From: Hexactinellida sp. DTS-2022
Taxonomy: Eukaryota; Porifera; Hexactinellida
DNA length: 64,000 bases
Assembly: GCA_028753945.1 (NCBI GenBank)
Contig: JAPNXP010000010.1
Span: 1,367,042 to 1,431,041, forward strand
Reading direction: 5' to 3'
Translations under genes and position numbers: made by a program
Part shown: positions 34,482 to 45,419 of the stretch, in pieces
Layout: each line of letters starts with the position of its first letter
Numbering within the stretch: position 1 is the stretch's first letter
Notes under the pieces: model-generated
The model's database searches: none
What the model was told of the DNA's origin: nothing
What the model saw: only the letters and a program-made list of their open reading frames with translations

Positions 34482-35853
34482 CAGTGGCGGAGCCAGGGGG
34501 GGGGGGGGGGGCAAGGGGGCCATGGCTCCCCCCGTAATATTTTGCTCATTAGTTACAATTATATCTATCTATCAAAATCATTGGAAACCCAGGGGAATAT
34601 GAGTCTAAAATTACCTGAAATATTGTTTAAATATAATATTAATTTTAGCAAATATTGTTGCTTTACTTATACTACAAGTGACTACTAAAAAATAATGTCG
34701 ATCTTCCTCTTAGTTTTGGCCATTTCGTTGATGATTTCCTTTCGCTCTATTTTTATTTCACGTCCATGGGCAGATATTCAGGGTTGCCGTGGGAAGGGAA
34801 TTTTCATTCCCATTCCCATCCCATTCCCACAGGATTTCTGTGGGAATTCCCATAGGATTCCCACATGTGGGAAATCCCATAGCATTTACAATTTTACACA
34901 GGATTCCTACGTATGGGAATTCGCCTATATAGTGTTCATGAATCATTATGGTTTGTCTACAACCATAATGTACACTATGCTTTATTGGTAATATGATCTA
35001 TATGAATGTGTGGAAATTCTATTAATAATCCTATGGGAATTCCCATAGGATTCCCACAGGATTCCCACATGTGGGAATTCCCATAGGATTCCCACAGGAT
35101 TCCCACATGTGGGAATTCCCATAGGTTTCCCACAGGATTCCCACATGTGGGAATTCCCATAGGCTAAAAAAATTTCCCATTCCCATCCCATATGGGAATT
35201 CTGTGGGAATTCCCACAGGATTCCCATACCCACGGCAACCCTGCAGATATTATTGCAAGATCAGATAATTTTTCTTATCCCATAGAATATTTACTAGTAA
35301 TCAGTACTCGAAAAAATTAAATTTTTATGGTGGCTAATTAAGCCACACCGGACTATTTCTGGTGACTAAATAATAAACAACGGCCGGTTTAACAAACCAC
35401 TGATGGCTTAACAAACTTCTGATGCCGTAAAACAGCAATAAATTAATAACAAATAATGCAACGAAAAAAATAATCTACACAAAGTCAAATAATCCACAAT
35501 TATGGTGGATTTGTTAAGCCACCAAATACAAAATTTGGTGGCTTAAGAAAGATTTTTGGTGGCGTTAGCCACCAAACCACCGAATTTGTCGGGCACTGCT
35601 AGTAATACTACTCTAGAAACTATAAAAAGAAGAATTAGACAGTTACTACTGTAAAATCGACAACAAACGATTCTCTTCGTTAAATGCATTGTATATAAAA
35701 TTATAAATATTACTAATCTGATTCTCATTGAATAATGGTCAATGATTGACCAATGCATTATTATTAAGTTTATACTAACTAATGCGACAAACTATAGTAG
35801 AATTTGGAACCACTATGCCCCCCCCCCGAATACAAAAGCTGGCTACGCCACTG
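34482..35853. mobile_element. 1.4-kb non-autonomous hAT-type element
   Basis: Ends CAGTGGCGGAGCCAGGGG and GCTGGCTACGCCACTG; flanks match at 6 of 8 (GTATAGAA, AGATAGAA). No transposase. Inside are a nested MITE (34779) and about 35330-35580 with repeated GTGGCTTAACAA/TTGTTAAGCCACC blocks. Confidence 0.7.
34779..35243. mobile_element. hAT-type MITE with GGGAATTCCCATAGG arrays
   Basis: 465 bp, ends CAGGGTTGCCGTGGG and CCCACGGCAACCCTG, perfect duplication CAGATATT (34771-34778, 35244-35251). The right half is a ~50-bp tandem repeat of ACATGTGGGAATTCCCATAG and GATTCCCACAGGATTCCC. Open frames rich in GNSHMWES here are repeat translations. Confidence 0.92.
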
Positions 35854-36150
35854 AGATAGAAACGAAAAAGTATATAAACGATAATTTGATGTATTATAAT
35901 GAATTGAACAGGGATTGACAGCTTACAGATAACAAAACTAATATATCTGGCAGGTGGTTGAAAATAAGGTCATGCTACCTGGTAATTATATGAAAGGGTA
36001 ATCCTTCATGAGAGAACGACTTCTAATACAACGACATCTTCATGCAGCTAATGCACAGGAAAAGTGAATAAAAAGTTGTAACACAAACGTGTGAGCGTTA
36101 TAATCTACTGAACATGAGAATAATCGGTCGTGTCAGATAAGGATTCACAC
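35854..36150. other. Downstream region of the GIGYF gene
   Basis: AT-rich, 297 bp between the hAT-type element and the GIGYF stop codon. No clear polyadenylation signal on the minus strand was identified. Confidence 0.4.
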
Positions 36151-39100
36151 TCAATCTTCAGAAATCTTCGAAGGTCTACCTTTCTTTTTGGTCGATTTGT
36201 TTGATTTTTTACTAATCTTTACCCAGTCATCATCAGCAGATTGAAGCTGTGTAGTCTTATATTTATATTTTTTTACTTTAGCTAAATCTTCGTAGATACG
36301 TTTGCACAGTGCATTTGTACGCTCAGAAGTCCCAAACATTTCAGAACCAAGCTGAGTTATTTCAAACAAGCCATTAAAATCCTGCAAAGCGGTAATCACT
36401 GTCGGAGGATCCATCCATTTGTTCAGAGACAAAATCTCCTTTTGTGCCCACTCGTAGCAAGCTGGACTGAGAAGAATCCCATCTGCAACAATTTCGCTCG
36501 GTAGAATCTTAGTAGAGGTGTTCTTGGGTTTTACATAAACTTCACTTTTAGACTTAATCAATGGTCTTTCTTTTGCTCTATCAGTCCCAATTATGGGTAC
36601 ACAAAGAACTGCATCAATTGGTTCTGTCACTTCCGAGTTAGAAACATCACAAACATCAGCTGTGAAGTTATCAGCATTTAGTTTATCCTTCTTGGTAACT
36701 CGTGACCATGTAGAGAAAACAACTGGCTGATCAGCTACCTGGGCTTCCTTGATGCGAATTCCCTCTGCTCTGGCTGCATCCTCTCTAGCAGTTTCTTTTT
36801 GTTCCTTCTCTATATCTAGGAAAGATGCAGTAACAGTGTCAGTTGGACTTGAAGCCCATGCAGGTCTTTTAGACAGTACTATAAATTCCTCATCTTCTCT
36901 GCATTGTTCTGTTCTCGATTGTTCTGTTAGGATTGCGTCAAACTTGACAACCGGGATACCATTGTGAGAGGGCGGGAGGAGGGGAAAAGTCTGTCTTCCT
37001 AAGCAGAATGAATCTAACTCATCCAATTTAGAACGATTAGAAGAATGTTTCGCTTTGCTAAAGGGTTGATTTTTCTGTGCTCTCTCTTCAGGTGTGGGAA
37101 TTGCTTGTGACACAGTCTGGCTAGAAGCAGAGAGTGGTACTTTTTTCGCTTTCGCTTTCTGCTTCTTCTCCAGACCTACTTTGGTCCAGCCAGATTTATC
37201 TTGTTGAGGGTCGATAATCGAAGATGTAGATTTAGACTTAACTTTATATTTATCCTGAGAAGGTCTAATCATTTCTTCTGAACTTGGAAAGCGGTATAGT
37301 GGTGTGTGCTCTTTCGAAGTTTTGAGTGTCGTATTGGACAGGGGAAGAGATGTTTGTACCTGAACAGTATCAACAACAGGAGAAACTTGAGTAGGTGCTT
37401 TGGTTAATTGTTCAGGTATTTTAGGAGGGCCACTTAACCACATGTTCGTCTTAGACGGTTGAGTTTTTTTCTGATCTGTATTACAGATAGAAGTAAATTT
37501 CGGTTCAGGAGAACTATGTTTATTAGTAATTTCCTGGCTTGATTCCAATGGTATGTGTTGAAATACCTCTTCAGGCGGTGAGGAGATAGTTACTATCTCT
37601 GAGTGCTCCTGTGGCGAACTGTCCGTTGAATAGACTTCAGTAGTATCAATAATAGATTGTTGGATTGTTTTCTCTCTCGAAAGTGTAAAAGGATCACATT
37701 TTTCAACTTCATCAAAGGTTTCAGTTTCTAGTGTTATTCCAGGAGTCTTTCTTGTTGACTTCTCATCCCTTGTTGCTAATCGATTGTCGAGTAATGTCTC
37801 CGGTAGAGCAATGGGGGCTTCTTTAATAATTTGAACTTCACCGAGAGATAATTCTTTGGAAATTAGCAGAAGGTCAGCTCCGCTAAAGAAAGGTTGTTCT
37901 GAATTGTCAGTGATGTTAAGCAGGTTAACTAGTTTAAAAGATTGAGTGTCACACTCTCTCCATATAGGAAGTGTAGTAGGAAAGAATCTACGTCCATACC
38001 AGCTGTCCATCAGATCAGAGTGGAATGGTCCTTGAATGTTCCCTTTCGGATCGACATAATACCAAAGGTGCCTCGGATCTTGCGGGCCAGGTTCTTTATT
38101 AGAACTGGACTCAACGTCAGAGTGTGAGCTACGAAGCATATGTGTTTGTTTAAATTTGTTATTTGAGTTTGTAAAAGTTATGAAATCGGATTTGTTTGCA
38201 TTGGGTATAAGGTCAGGTGTCTCCACATTACTTGGATTTAGGAAAGAGAATGAATGAGATTCTCGTTCCTTCTGTTGCGTAGAATTTTGATGATCTACTT
38301 TACTATTCTCTAACAAATCAGCACCTCTATTAAATTTGTGGTGGTTAGGATCTGGCCAACTCACCATCTTATCATCAAAGGTATTATTCTGATAATTTGA
38401 ATGGAAAGGGATTTCATGTTCCTGCTCGGGTTCAATTGAGTTTTGTGAAGAATTGTACTCTTTATCCCCACAAGTCTCGTCACCAGGAAAGTACTGCCAG
38501 TCCGGAACGGTCTCGAGGGGAGACTCTGAGAGTCCCTCTGACACAGACTCGCTGTGACTGCATTCGGATACGACTCTTCGACGAGGGTAACTTGAGGGAA
38601 GGTCCGTACTCTCGCTGGAAAATCTGGAGCGCCACACCTGGCCTCTGGAGAAACTAGGCCATTTCAGGTTCGACTCAAAACTATTCGTCAAACCTCCGCC
38701 GAAATCCAAGCCTCTGGCCCTACCTCGTCCTGACAAGCCTCGGGACTCAAATGTCTTTGGCTGAGATGTAGAAAGGAGGAAGTAGGAAGAAGGCATGTGA
38801 TCGCAATCATTGGGATCCGGAGTGTAGTAGGACTTGTCGAGCAGTTTCAGTGCTACACTTGTGTCCATTGAGAATATCTGAGGACGAGCCTGGAGGTCTT
38901 GGGGCGGTGGAGATGGAGGACCACCGATTGAGTTGATAATTTTGAAAATATTATCCCTCGTGTAGGACACTGGGGAATTCGTTGGTAAGCAGGGGATGGG
39001 AAATCGGTTGGAGTTGAACATTCTACAATTTGATGTGTTTCTAGTCCAAGAGGGCTCAAATCTTCGCTCATTATTTTTAGGCAAGTTTGCCAAGGTACGT

Positions 39101-39153
39101 GTAGCGCGGTATGGTACAGGGTTCCTAGGAGCATCATTGAAGAGTTGTTCCAT
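36151..39153 (-). CDS. GIGYF: GRB10-interacting GYF protein (GIGYF1/2-like)
   Basis: 1000 codons in one frame. GIGYF proteins are cytoplasmic translational repressors that recruit 4EHP/eIF4E2 and decay factors through a GYF domain binding proline-rich partners. Visible: a candidate eIF4E-family binding motif SYTRDNIF at residues 63-70 (Y-x4-I-F, I in place of the usual L); RG-rich GRGRARG at 142-148; VPDWQYFPGDE near 220; a GYF domain about 362-415 beginning LWYYVDPKGNIQGPF with LPIWRECD; a charged helical stretch about 775-805; and a conserved C-terminal region near 896-965 (EWAQKEILSLNKWMDPPT onward) as in animal GIGYF. Vertebrate proteins are about 1,000-1,300 aa. The start is the first ATG of the frame; a further 5' exon is possible. 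No introns or lesions seen. Confidence 0.9.
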   Translation of the reverse strand: MEQLFNDAPRNPVPYRATRTLANLPKNNERRFEPSWTRNTSNCRMFNSNRFPIPCLPTNSPVSYTRDNIFKIINSIGGPPSPPPQDLQARPQIFSMDTSVALKLLDKSYYTPDPNDCDHMPSSYFLLSTSQPKTFESRGLSGRGRARGLDFGGGLTNSFESNLKWPSFSRGQVWRSRFSSESTDLPSSYPRRRVVSECSHSESVSEGLSESPLETVPDWQYFPGDETCGDKEYNSSQNSIEPEQEHEIPFHSNYQNNTFDDKMVSWPDPNHHKFNRGADLLENSKVDHQNSTQQKERESHSFSFLNPSNVETPDLIPNANKSDFITFTNSNNKFKQTHMLRSSHSDVESSSNKEPGPQDPRHLWYYVDPKGNIQGPFHSDLMDSWYGRRFFPTTLPIWRECDTQSFKLVNLLNITDNSEQPFFSGADLLLISKELSLGEVQIIKEAPIALPETLLDNRLATRDEKSTRKTPGITLETETFDEVEKCDPFTLSREKTIQQSIIDTTEVYSTDSSPQEHSEIVTISSPPEEVFQHIPLESSQEITNKHSSPEPKFTSICNTDQKKTQPSKTNMWLSGPPKIPEQLTKAPTQVSPVVDTVQVQTSLPLSNTTLKTSKEHTPLYRFPSSEEMIRPSQDKYKVKSKSTSSIIDPQQDKSGWTKVGLEKKQKAKAKKVPLSASSQTVSQAIPTPEERAQKNQPFSKAKHSSNRSKLDELDSFCLGRQTFPLLPPSHNGIPVVKFDAILTEQSRTEQCREDEEFIVLSKRPAWASSPTDTVTASFLDIEKEQKETAREDAARAEGIRIKEAQVADQPVVFSTWSRVTKKDKLNADNFTADVCDVSNSEVTEPIDAVLCVPIIGTDRAKERPLIKSKSEVYVKPKNTSTKILPSEIVADGILLSPACYEWAQKEILSLNKWMDPPTVITALQDFNGLFEITQLGSEMFGTSERTNALCKRIYEDLAKVKKYKYKTTQLQSADDDWVKISKKSNKSTKKKGRPSKISED

Positions 39154-39312
39154 TTGGTTGCTAATAATAATTTAATAAAAGAAGATAAACTGTCATAGTA
39201 AATCGTACTACACATATGATATTTTTGTAACAAATACCTCATTCCATAGGGTATCCCGACACACGTATAAAAAACTCCCATGAAAAATATCCCCACCATG
39301 GAAATTCGTACA
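39154..39312. other. Upstream of GIGYF
   Basis: About 160 bp before the next element. It would hold the 5' UTR and promoter or the end of an intron; no motif is clear enough to call. Confidence 0.35.
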
Positions 39313-39592
39313 ATAGTTTGGGGGGGACAAAATCCCCCCTATTATAATTCTTTATTTATATATTTTGTTGCTGATACTATACTATTTATATAGAAATCAC
39401 ATATGCAGTGACATTGGTTATTAGAGTACGTATATCAACGAACCTCCTACCGTGAAGCAGAGTAGTGTCATTATAAAACGCCACTTACATATGTGCATTG
39501 TATGAGCAATGGAAGGTGAACAAAATTCATCGTGGGGGGCATAATTTAACGGGGAGCGGTTTTTCATGCAACAGTCCTATCCCCCCCAAACA
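39313..39592. mobile_element. Possible MITE with GTTTGGGGGGG ends
   Basis: GTTTGGGGGGGACA near 39316 and TATCCCCCCCAAAC near 39579 form short inverted ends, with a second pair of C/G-rich blocks just inside. No certain target duplication. Confidence 0.4.
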
Positions 39593-39979
39593 TACCGTAG
39601 TGATTCGAATTGTAGCTCCTACTCGAATAATCGCCCCTCACCTACTGAATTTTTAATCCCTTAGGGGGAGATTATTCTTGTAAATACACATAGTCGTGAC
39701 CTACGTTATATAAGGCCTGTTTCGACGTATTTTGAGTACCGTCGTATTTTGAGTACTTTTCAGTACCGAAACCATGGATAACCAATTTATCGACGTATTT
39801 TGAGACTGGCGTATTTTGAGTATTTTTTTCTATTCTATCTATTCTATTTTCTATTACAAATTATGCTGTGATATTTTGAGGCGCTCTGATAGACTGAGAC
39901 GCTACTACAGTGTATGCCGGTTATAAGCACATTGTCGGGAACTGCACTTGATGTGCTTATAACCGACATGTTCTTATAA

Positions 39980-40121
39980 CCAAGGGCGTAGCCAGGCCAA
40001 AATCTAGGGGGGGGGGCAAATGTACAACCAGCGAGCGTAGCGTGCGACTTAAAGGGGGTCTGGGAGTGAAAATGGCTGAGCTAGGGGGGGGGGGCAACTG
40101 CCCCCCCTCCCTACGCCCATG
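39980..40121. mobile_element. 142-bp hAT-type MITE
   Basis: Ends CAAGGGCGTAG and CTACGCCCATG, perfect duplication CTTATAAC (39972-39979, 40122-40129), long G and C runs inside. Inserted in the Tigger-type MITE. Confidence 0.88.
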
Positions 40122-40156
40122 CTTATAACCGACATAAATTATACAGGGTATATGGC

Positions 40157-40351
40157 CAGGGGCGCCCGCAGGCATACGCACTACACTCACGTGCGTATAG
40201 TAAATTTTATATGTTAATTAATTTTAACACACTTTTGTGCTAAGATTTTTTGAAATTAGTCACAAGACTCATGAGTTTGGAAATTGGATACAGAAACTGC
40301 CTGAAAAAACATATTGTGCGTACATTATTTTTTAACCTGCGGGCGCCCCTG
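40157..40351. mobile_element. 195-bp hAT-type MITE
   Basis: Ends CAGGGGCGCCCGCAGG and CCTGCGGGCGCCCCTG, perfect duplication TATATGGC (40149-40156, 40352-40359). Second insertion in the same Tigger-type MITE. Confidence 0.92.
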
Positions 40352-40989
40352 TATATGGCAACCGTTTTCCAACATAGTGTGCTTATATCCGATATGTTCT
40401 TATAACCGGTGTGCTTATATCCGACATCTACTGTATAAATGCAATTTCCTACTCATTTTACAATTTATCGTTATTATTTTAGATAATATTTCTTTCTGCT
40501 CCAGGTATCTTTCAAAGTATTGTAATATACTATTCCATACGGTCTGAACATGTTTACTGCTAATACGATCCGATCAGATTAAATAAATGTGGAATACTAA
40601 ACCCAAGTCAAAACTAAACATAACTATACATATATCATATATGCTTATACAATACTATAACAAGGTTTGCAATGCGAAATCAGCAGAAATGTATTACAAA
40701 AATACACTATATTAATGATACAATTTACAAAAGCATATACAAAATTAATGGCTAGAGGGAAGAATTATTAGTCAGCATGTAAATACACACACTCACAACT
40801 TAGACAGGACACATACAATACAACAGCTACACTATACCAGTACCGCTATAACCTAGCTGATAGTTATTACTCTCCTAACCCTAAGCTGGTGGTGAATTCC
40901 AGATAGCAGGTACTCATATATAGCGTAGCTATTGTAATTATAATACTAAACTATATAAACGGACACTCTCAGCTGAAATAATTTATTAA

Positions 40990-41753
40990 TTACAACTCAA
41001 CTGATATTATTTGTGTTTCGTCCCGGCTTGGACTCGTCAGTTGCGTTGCCTTTCCCGCAATACACTTTAGATGGTTGAGTGTTGGTGTAGTGTTCTGTCG
41101 CGTTTTCGCCACTGGGGACATGCCGTTGCAGGTCGCGTTTCCATTATCTGGGCTCGCCATGATAGGGATTGCGTTGCCTGAATAGCCTCGGGCAGAGGTC
41201 CCCACAGGCTTCGATGTACCTTGTCTTTGAGCGCTTTCGAAAATAGGAGGAGTTATTCAGAAGAGTGCAGTGTGTAGTATACTTTATTGACTGTTCCGAT
41301 GAATGAAGAATTGGGGTATAATTCGAGTGGTGATTCGCGTATGCTTTCAAATTTATAGAATTGGTTGTCGAGGCGAATTAGTGAGTAAAAGTGATTTGAG
41401 AGATGGATCGAGAGGCCGGCTAACTCGTACCGCAATAGTTTGTTTTTGTGATTGATGGTAAAGTGTGTATTGATGTCAGGTAGTAGTAGACTAGACTTAG
41501 GAAATGTCCAATTTCAATGGTGAGAAGTGGAGGGATAGAATCAAATTGGCTGGAGCTTATTTCAAACTTATCGGTCTGACTACAACCACATTTATTGCAT
41601 TTTGATGGGAGTAGTTTGGCACATATTGAATGCTCGATGTTAGTGATAACAGAACCGATTATTCCAAGCATACAGTTCCAGGTGAATGTGCTATGACATT
41701 GATGGCAGTAGAAGGTGGATGTGTATTTGTCGTTGCAGAGGTTAAGACTTTGT
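40990..41753 (-). pseudogene. Protease-like region of the Ginger-like element, C-terminal part
   Basis: Minus-strand similarity blocks: a zinc-ribbon-like pair of CxxC motifs (FYCHQCHSTF, then LLPSKCNKCGCSQ), then IPPLLTIEIGHF, then YELAGLSIHLSNHFYSLIR with the H expected of a ubiquitin-hydrolase-like catalytic box, then a low-similarity tail. It follows the Cys-box block at 41760. It is broken into several blocks; I treat it as a fossil part of the element, not a host gene. Confidence 0.6.
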
Positions 41754-41759
41754 AGGTAT

Positions 41760-42508
41760 TTAATAAAAGTCGTATTGTTCCATCAGGTCAGAGTATGTAG
41801 TCTGCATTCCAATCGCTTTAGCAATGAAGTCTCTGAGCTTATCGAAATTAAACTCATTGACAAGGGTCTTAAGTTCATGGAATTTCGCATCAGATGGTGT
41901 AGACCCGAGTATTCCGCAAGATTCAATTATCTTCTCCTTAAACAGACTTAATATGGCGATGATATTGTCGAGGGGGCAGGTGTTAGTTTGTGCAATGTTA
42001 TTATATTCCCCTTGCCATGTTGGTAAATGAAAGTCATCTCGCGTTAACACTCTATTTCCCGAGTTTGTCTTAGGAGGTGATTCTAGAGTGATTTGAATCA
42101 CTTCTTCGGGGAAAATCAACAACATCACCACTGGTAGAAGGACAGCGAAGGGGTAGTCTCGTTCCCATTTATCCCGTGGTATGTTGGCACCAAATTCAGC
42201 TTCGGCATATTCGTCATACCATAAGGCAACGCTATGTCCTATTTGCTGCTTGAACTCGGAGCTTATTTCGGGTCTTAAACTGTATTCAAAAAGAATATCC
42301 AATGACCTTAATGTTAATGTTAAAGCTTTTGTTGCGAGTTTTCTATGAAGTGGTGTAATGTACGTGCATGTTTGTAGAGCTGAAATGACCTCTGATTTGA
42401 GCGAATTGAGTTTTTCTGATAGTATTTCTGGTGTCATTATACTCTGTTCATCCATATCTCCGAATGTTTCTTCAGTTGCGCCCAAACAAAGCTCATCGAT
42501 TACTTCTC
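41760..42508 (-). pseudogene. Protease-like region of the Ginger-like element, Cys-box block
   Basis: Open block of about 249 codons after an AG splice-acceptor-like site at 42509. It contains DELCLGATEETFGDMD, a helical middle, and NIAQTNTCPLDNIIAILSLF, which resembles the catalytic Cys segment of USP-like and related cysteine peptidases. Known Ginger proteins sometimes carry a cysteine protease domain, classically OTU-like; this one looks more USP-like with the downstream His box. Assignment is from motif recognition only. Confidence 0.55.
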
Positions 42509-42997
42509 CTAAGTTATCAAATGACAAACAATTAGGTTAAGTTCTACCCAAATTTAAACGGTTTTCGAATTGCAAATGGTTTGCATTCGCATGAGACGCT
42601 CTCCTGGTGTCTATATATGTTTTAAGGAACTAAATTCTCCCGTTATAACGAAATGCTTGAGACCCCGTCTCGGTTTCAATTCGTATTTAGTCGAGTAAAT
42701 CGATTACTTGCATCAAATAATCACATATGTTGCTGGAAATTTTATATTCAAAATGAGCATACTCGATTACCCCAGTGGAGTGTTATCTTTTGTTCGATTA
42801 TTTACTATCATTATTTCAGATTGGTACCCGAGTTTTATAATGCGAAACAAAGTGTGACACACAGAGAGACAGGCAGACAGAAATGAGACATATATTAATA
42901 AATAATAATATACATCAATTATAGTAACTTATCCGGGAATATCTCAGGAATATTAGTTTGCATTATATTAAGTGCTGATCAAGATTATTCTACTCAC

Positions 42998-43054
42998 CAG
43001 ATTGTATGTTGACATATTTAGGTTTTCTCGCTGTTGATCTCCTATGTCCATAAG
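42998..43054 (-). other. Putative small exon of the Ginger-like gene
   Basis: 57 bp between an acceptor-like CCACCAG and a donor-like CTG/GTGAGT on the minus strand, coding a basic stretch RRSTARKPKYVNIQ in the frame expected between the flanking exons. Confidence 0.45.
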
Positions 43055-43167
43055 CTGGTGGTTTAACCTATCGAAGTTATATATATTCATACATAAGTAT
43101 ACAAGAGGACGTATTTGACCCTGCTAATAATAGTTTACTGAATAAGTAATCAACAACTTTAACTTAC

Positions 43168-43381
43168 TTTGATATCTTTCTGCCGATACTTTCGTGACAA
43201 GTGAATTGGAATCTTTGTCGTTTTGTCACTAGCAGGATTTTTCTGTGTAACTAGATGGCTAGGAGTTACTTCGGAAACCGTATATGGACCAATAAACTTT
43301 TGTTCGTTTTTCGTCCCAGGTAGTTTCTTTGATTTCTTGATGTTCTGAACAAGAATCAAATCACCTTCCTCAAACTCAGAT
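43168..43381 (-). pseudogene. Integrase C-terminal GPY/F domain
   Basis: Exon-like block between acceptor ATAG and donor GTAAGT. It encodes GDLILVQNIKKSKKL and FIGPYTVSEVTPSHLV, the GPY/F module found at the C-terminus of Gypsy-type and Ginger integrases, which binds DNA next to the catalytic core. Part of the 39718-45822 element. Confidence 0.7.
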
Positions 43382-43569
43382 CTATTTCACAATGTAATAT
43401 AATCAATTACGTAATAACAGAATAATTAATGTTATTATTTACAATAGTAGTAGAAAGTATATTTCAATAACATCCGGGTTTATTTCCAATTTAAGTAAGC
43501 AAATCACATAACAAATATCACTACCTATTACGCTTGACTTTGCGATCGAAAATATTAGGCGATCGAAAA

Positions 43570-44190
43570 TAATAGGTAACTTCCTATTCATCGATAATAC
43601 ATTTTATATGCCAAACTTCAATAATTTTTGAGATAGTGAGATAATTAACACTTAATTCATTATTAGGTAATGACTCACTATCTCAAAAATTATTGAAGTT
43701 AGGCATATAAAATGTATTATCGATGAATAGGAAGTTACCTATTCCGGACAGATAGTACCAGTCTAGTTTACATAACATTCATAGTTTTTGAGTTATGGCA
43801 CATTTTAGGAAATATACATTTTCCATGGCAACCGAGGAATGTGTCAATATTCCATTTATAATTTCGATATATTTTATTCTACTACTTCTGGGTAGACCCA
43901 TGTTCCAATTTTAAACATTTATAACGCGTTTAACTAAGTTAAAAGTATGCTAGAAAAACAAGATAATTCGCAACCAAAATAACCATAACGTCATCAGATG
44001 ATGACATATCACAATTCTGGAGGGTGCTATGTATACCTGGATACCATATTCCTATATAGTTATAATACACTTTTCAGCTCTATCATTGCTAATTATTCGA
44101 ATAAAGATCAATTCTCCATTTTGAAAATTAGAAACTGGCCTCTTTGTTTTATGGCCTTCTCGGCGACATATATAGCCGTATATTAAGTAG
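43570..44190 (+). repeat. Dispersed repeat R1, copy 3, with added palindrome
   Basis: The left end is a ~165-bp inverted repeat: AATAGGTAACTTCCTATTCA with the mirrored arm ending near 43742, around a short loop. The rest matches 16060-16571. It ends AGTAGGCCATG near 44196, a tip shared with the MITE at 44711. Nested in the Ginger-like element. Confidence 0.65.
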
Positions 44191-44579
44191 GCCATGCATG
44201 ATGTTATTCTGCGCTGACATTCTTTCACTAGTACGATTATCTTCAATCTGATCGATCCATTCTTCTTCAAAGTCAGGTAATTGAAAAGGACATAGTGTTT
44301 CCATTGGATAATCATTCGTCTAGAAACGTAAATAATAACTGCAATTAAACTTTCTATGGATCCAGTCTGGAATTGACGTTAAAATATTAATTTTAAAATG
44401 TGTAATAATAGAACATAAATTAGTACCTACCGTTTCTTCATCATCAAAAAAATGATTTTGTTGACCTTGAGTATCCTCATGAGATCCAGATATCAAGTTC
44501 AGAAGGGGGAATGGATCGCACTCTAAAAATACTAAAAATACTGGCAATAGTTTTAAATAATTGATCACAATTGCTTACA

Positions 44580-45100
44580 TAAATTTCAACGTCTTTGTAT
44601 AATCCCATCCATGTACTTAGATCGAATAGCATGAATAGTGGTTCGCATTCCAGCATGGGTTACATCATGGTAGTACTGAATAATCTCCAAAACTTCAGAT
44701 TGAGTTGGTACATGGCCTACTATATTATACGGCTTGATAAGTCAAGTATTTGCCATTTTATTTCCAGGCCAGTGTTTACTTTCTAATTGCTCGTAAAATA
44801 AATTACCTATTGTCATGGAATAAACTAAATATATGGGTATGCATATTTGATTACGTCATTGTGGTTAAATCCGATGAGAAATTATTCTCAAAAGTATTTT
44901 AGATGTTTCCAGCGTATTTGAAAACCTAAGTTTAGTTTATTACATGACAATAGGTAATTTATTTTACGAGCAATTAGAAAGTAAACACTGGCCTGGAAAT
45001 AAAATGGCAAATACTTGACTTATCTAGCCGTATTATATAGTAGGCCATGGTTGGTACTTGGAGGAATGTTTCTCTTCAGTTAGAATCGCGAACACACTGA
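44580..45100 (-). pseudogene. Integrase zinc-binding block (HHCC-like)
   Basis: Minus-strand block LEIIQYYHDVTHAGM followed by RTTIHAIRSKY, the H...H part of the integrase N-terminal zinc domain, split by the MITE at 44711. Acidic exon-like blocks between 44200 and 44560 (GSHEDTQGQQNHFFDDEE) follow it. The catalytic DDE core expected between here and 43381 was not recognised. Confidence 0.55.
44711..45049. mobile_element. 339-bp MITE with ~120-bp TIRs
   Basis: Ends CATGGCCTACTATATTATAC and GTATTATATAGTAGGCCATG; arms pair over about 120 bp with few mismatches. The flanks share GTTGGTA (7 bp). It sits inside the integrase zinc block. TIR tip resembles 20040-20827. Confidence 0.88.
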
Positions 45101-45419
45101 AAAAATAATGAATATGAGATAACTAATTTTTCAGATCATCAGAATTTCAAACCCAATTCTTGTGTTCAGATCAAAAATACTTATTTTTTAATTAATTAAC
45201 TCGTAATTCATTTATTTATTAATTAATAAGGGAACACAAACATGCATAAATGTTTGGAAGGGTTCGTTAAAATGTAACATTACGCCAACAAGTTAGGGGG
45301 TGACTAGTAAAGTGTGATAACTAAGGCTTGTGCAAAAAGCGTGACAAAAGAGAGGATTTTACGCATTACGCGGAACGGTTGCAACCATAAACAACTTTAC
45401 AACGTAAAGAACAGCTAAC

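Larger units (their letters stand above)
39908..40433. mobile_element. Tigger-type MITE carrying two nested MITEs
   Basis: Ends CAGTGTATGCCGGTTATAAG and CTTATATCCGACATCTACTG, TA flanks. The subterminal repeat TGCTTATAACCGACAT recurs on both sides. Its own length is about 190 bp once the two insertions are discounted. Confidence 0.85.

Noticed and set aside
34758-35233. Overlapping open frames rich in GNSHMWESCG
   Set aside because: Translations of the GGGAATTCCCATAGG tandem repeat inside a MITE.
38853-39299. 148-codon minus-strand frame upstream of GIGYF
   Set aside because: Mostly overlaps the GIGYF frame in another register and has no recognisable domain; a shadow.
41760-42508. Independent host gene of about 250 residues
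   Set aside because: It has a splice-acceptor-like start, lies in line with integrase exons inside TIR boundaries, and is followed by more broken protease-like sequence; better read as part of the Ginger-like element.
43168-43381. LTR retrotransposon
   Set aside because: GPY/F occurs in both, but no LTRs, reverse transcriptase, protease or gag-like sequence was seen, and the enclosing TIRs with a 4-bp duplication fit Ginger better.
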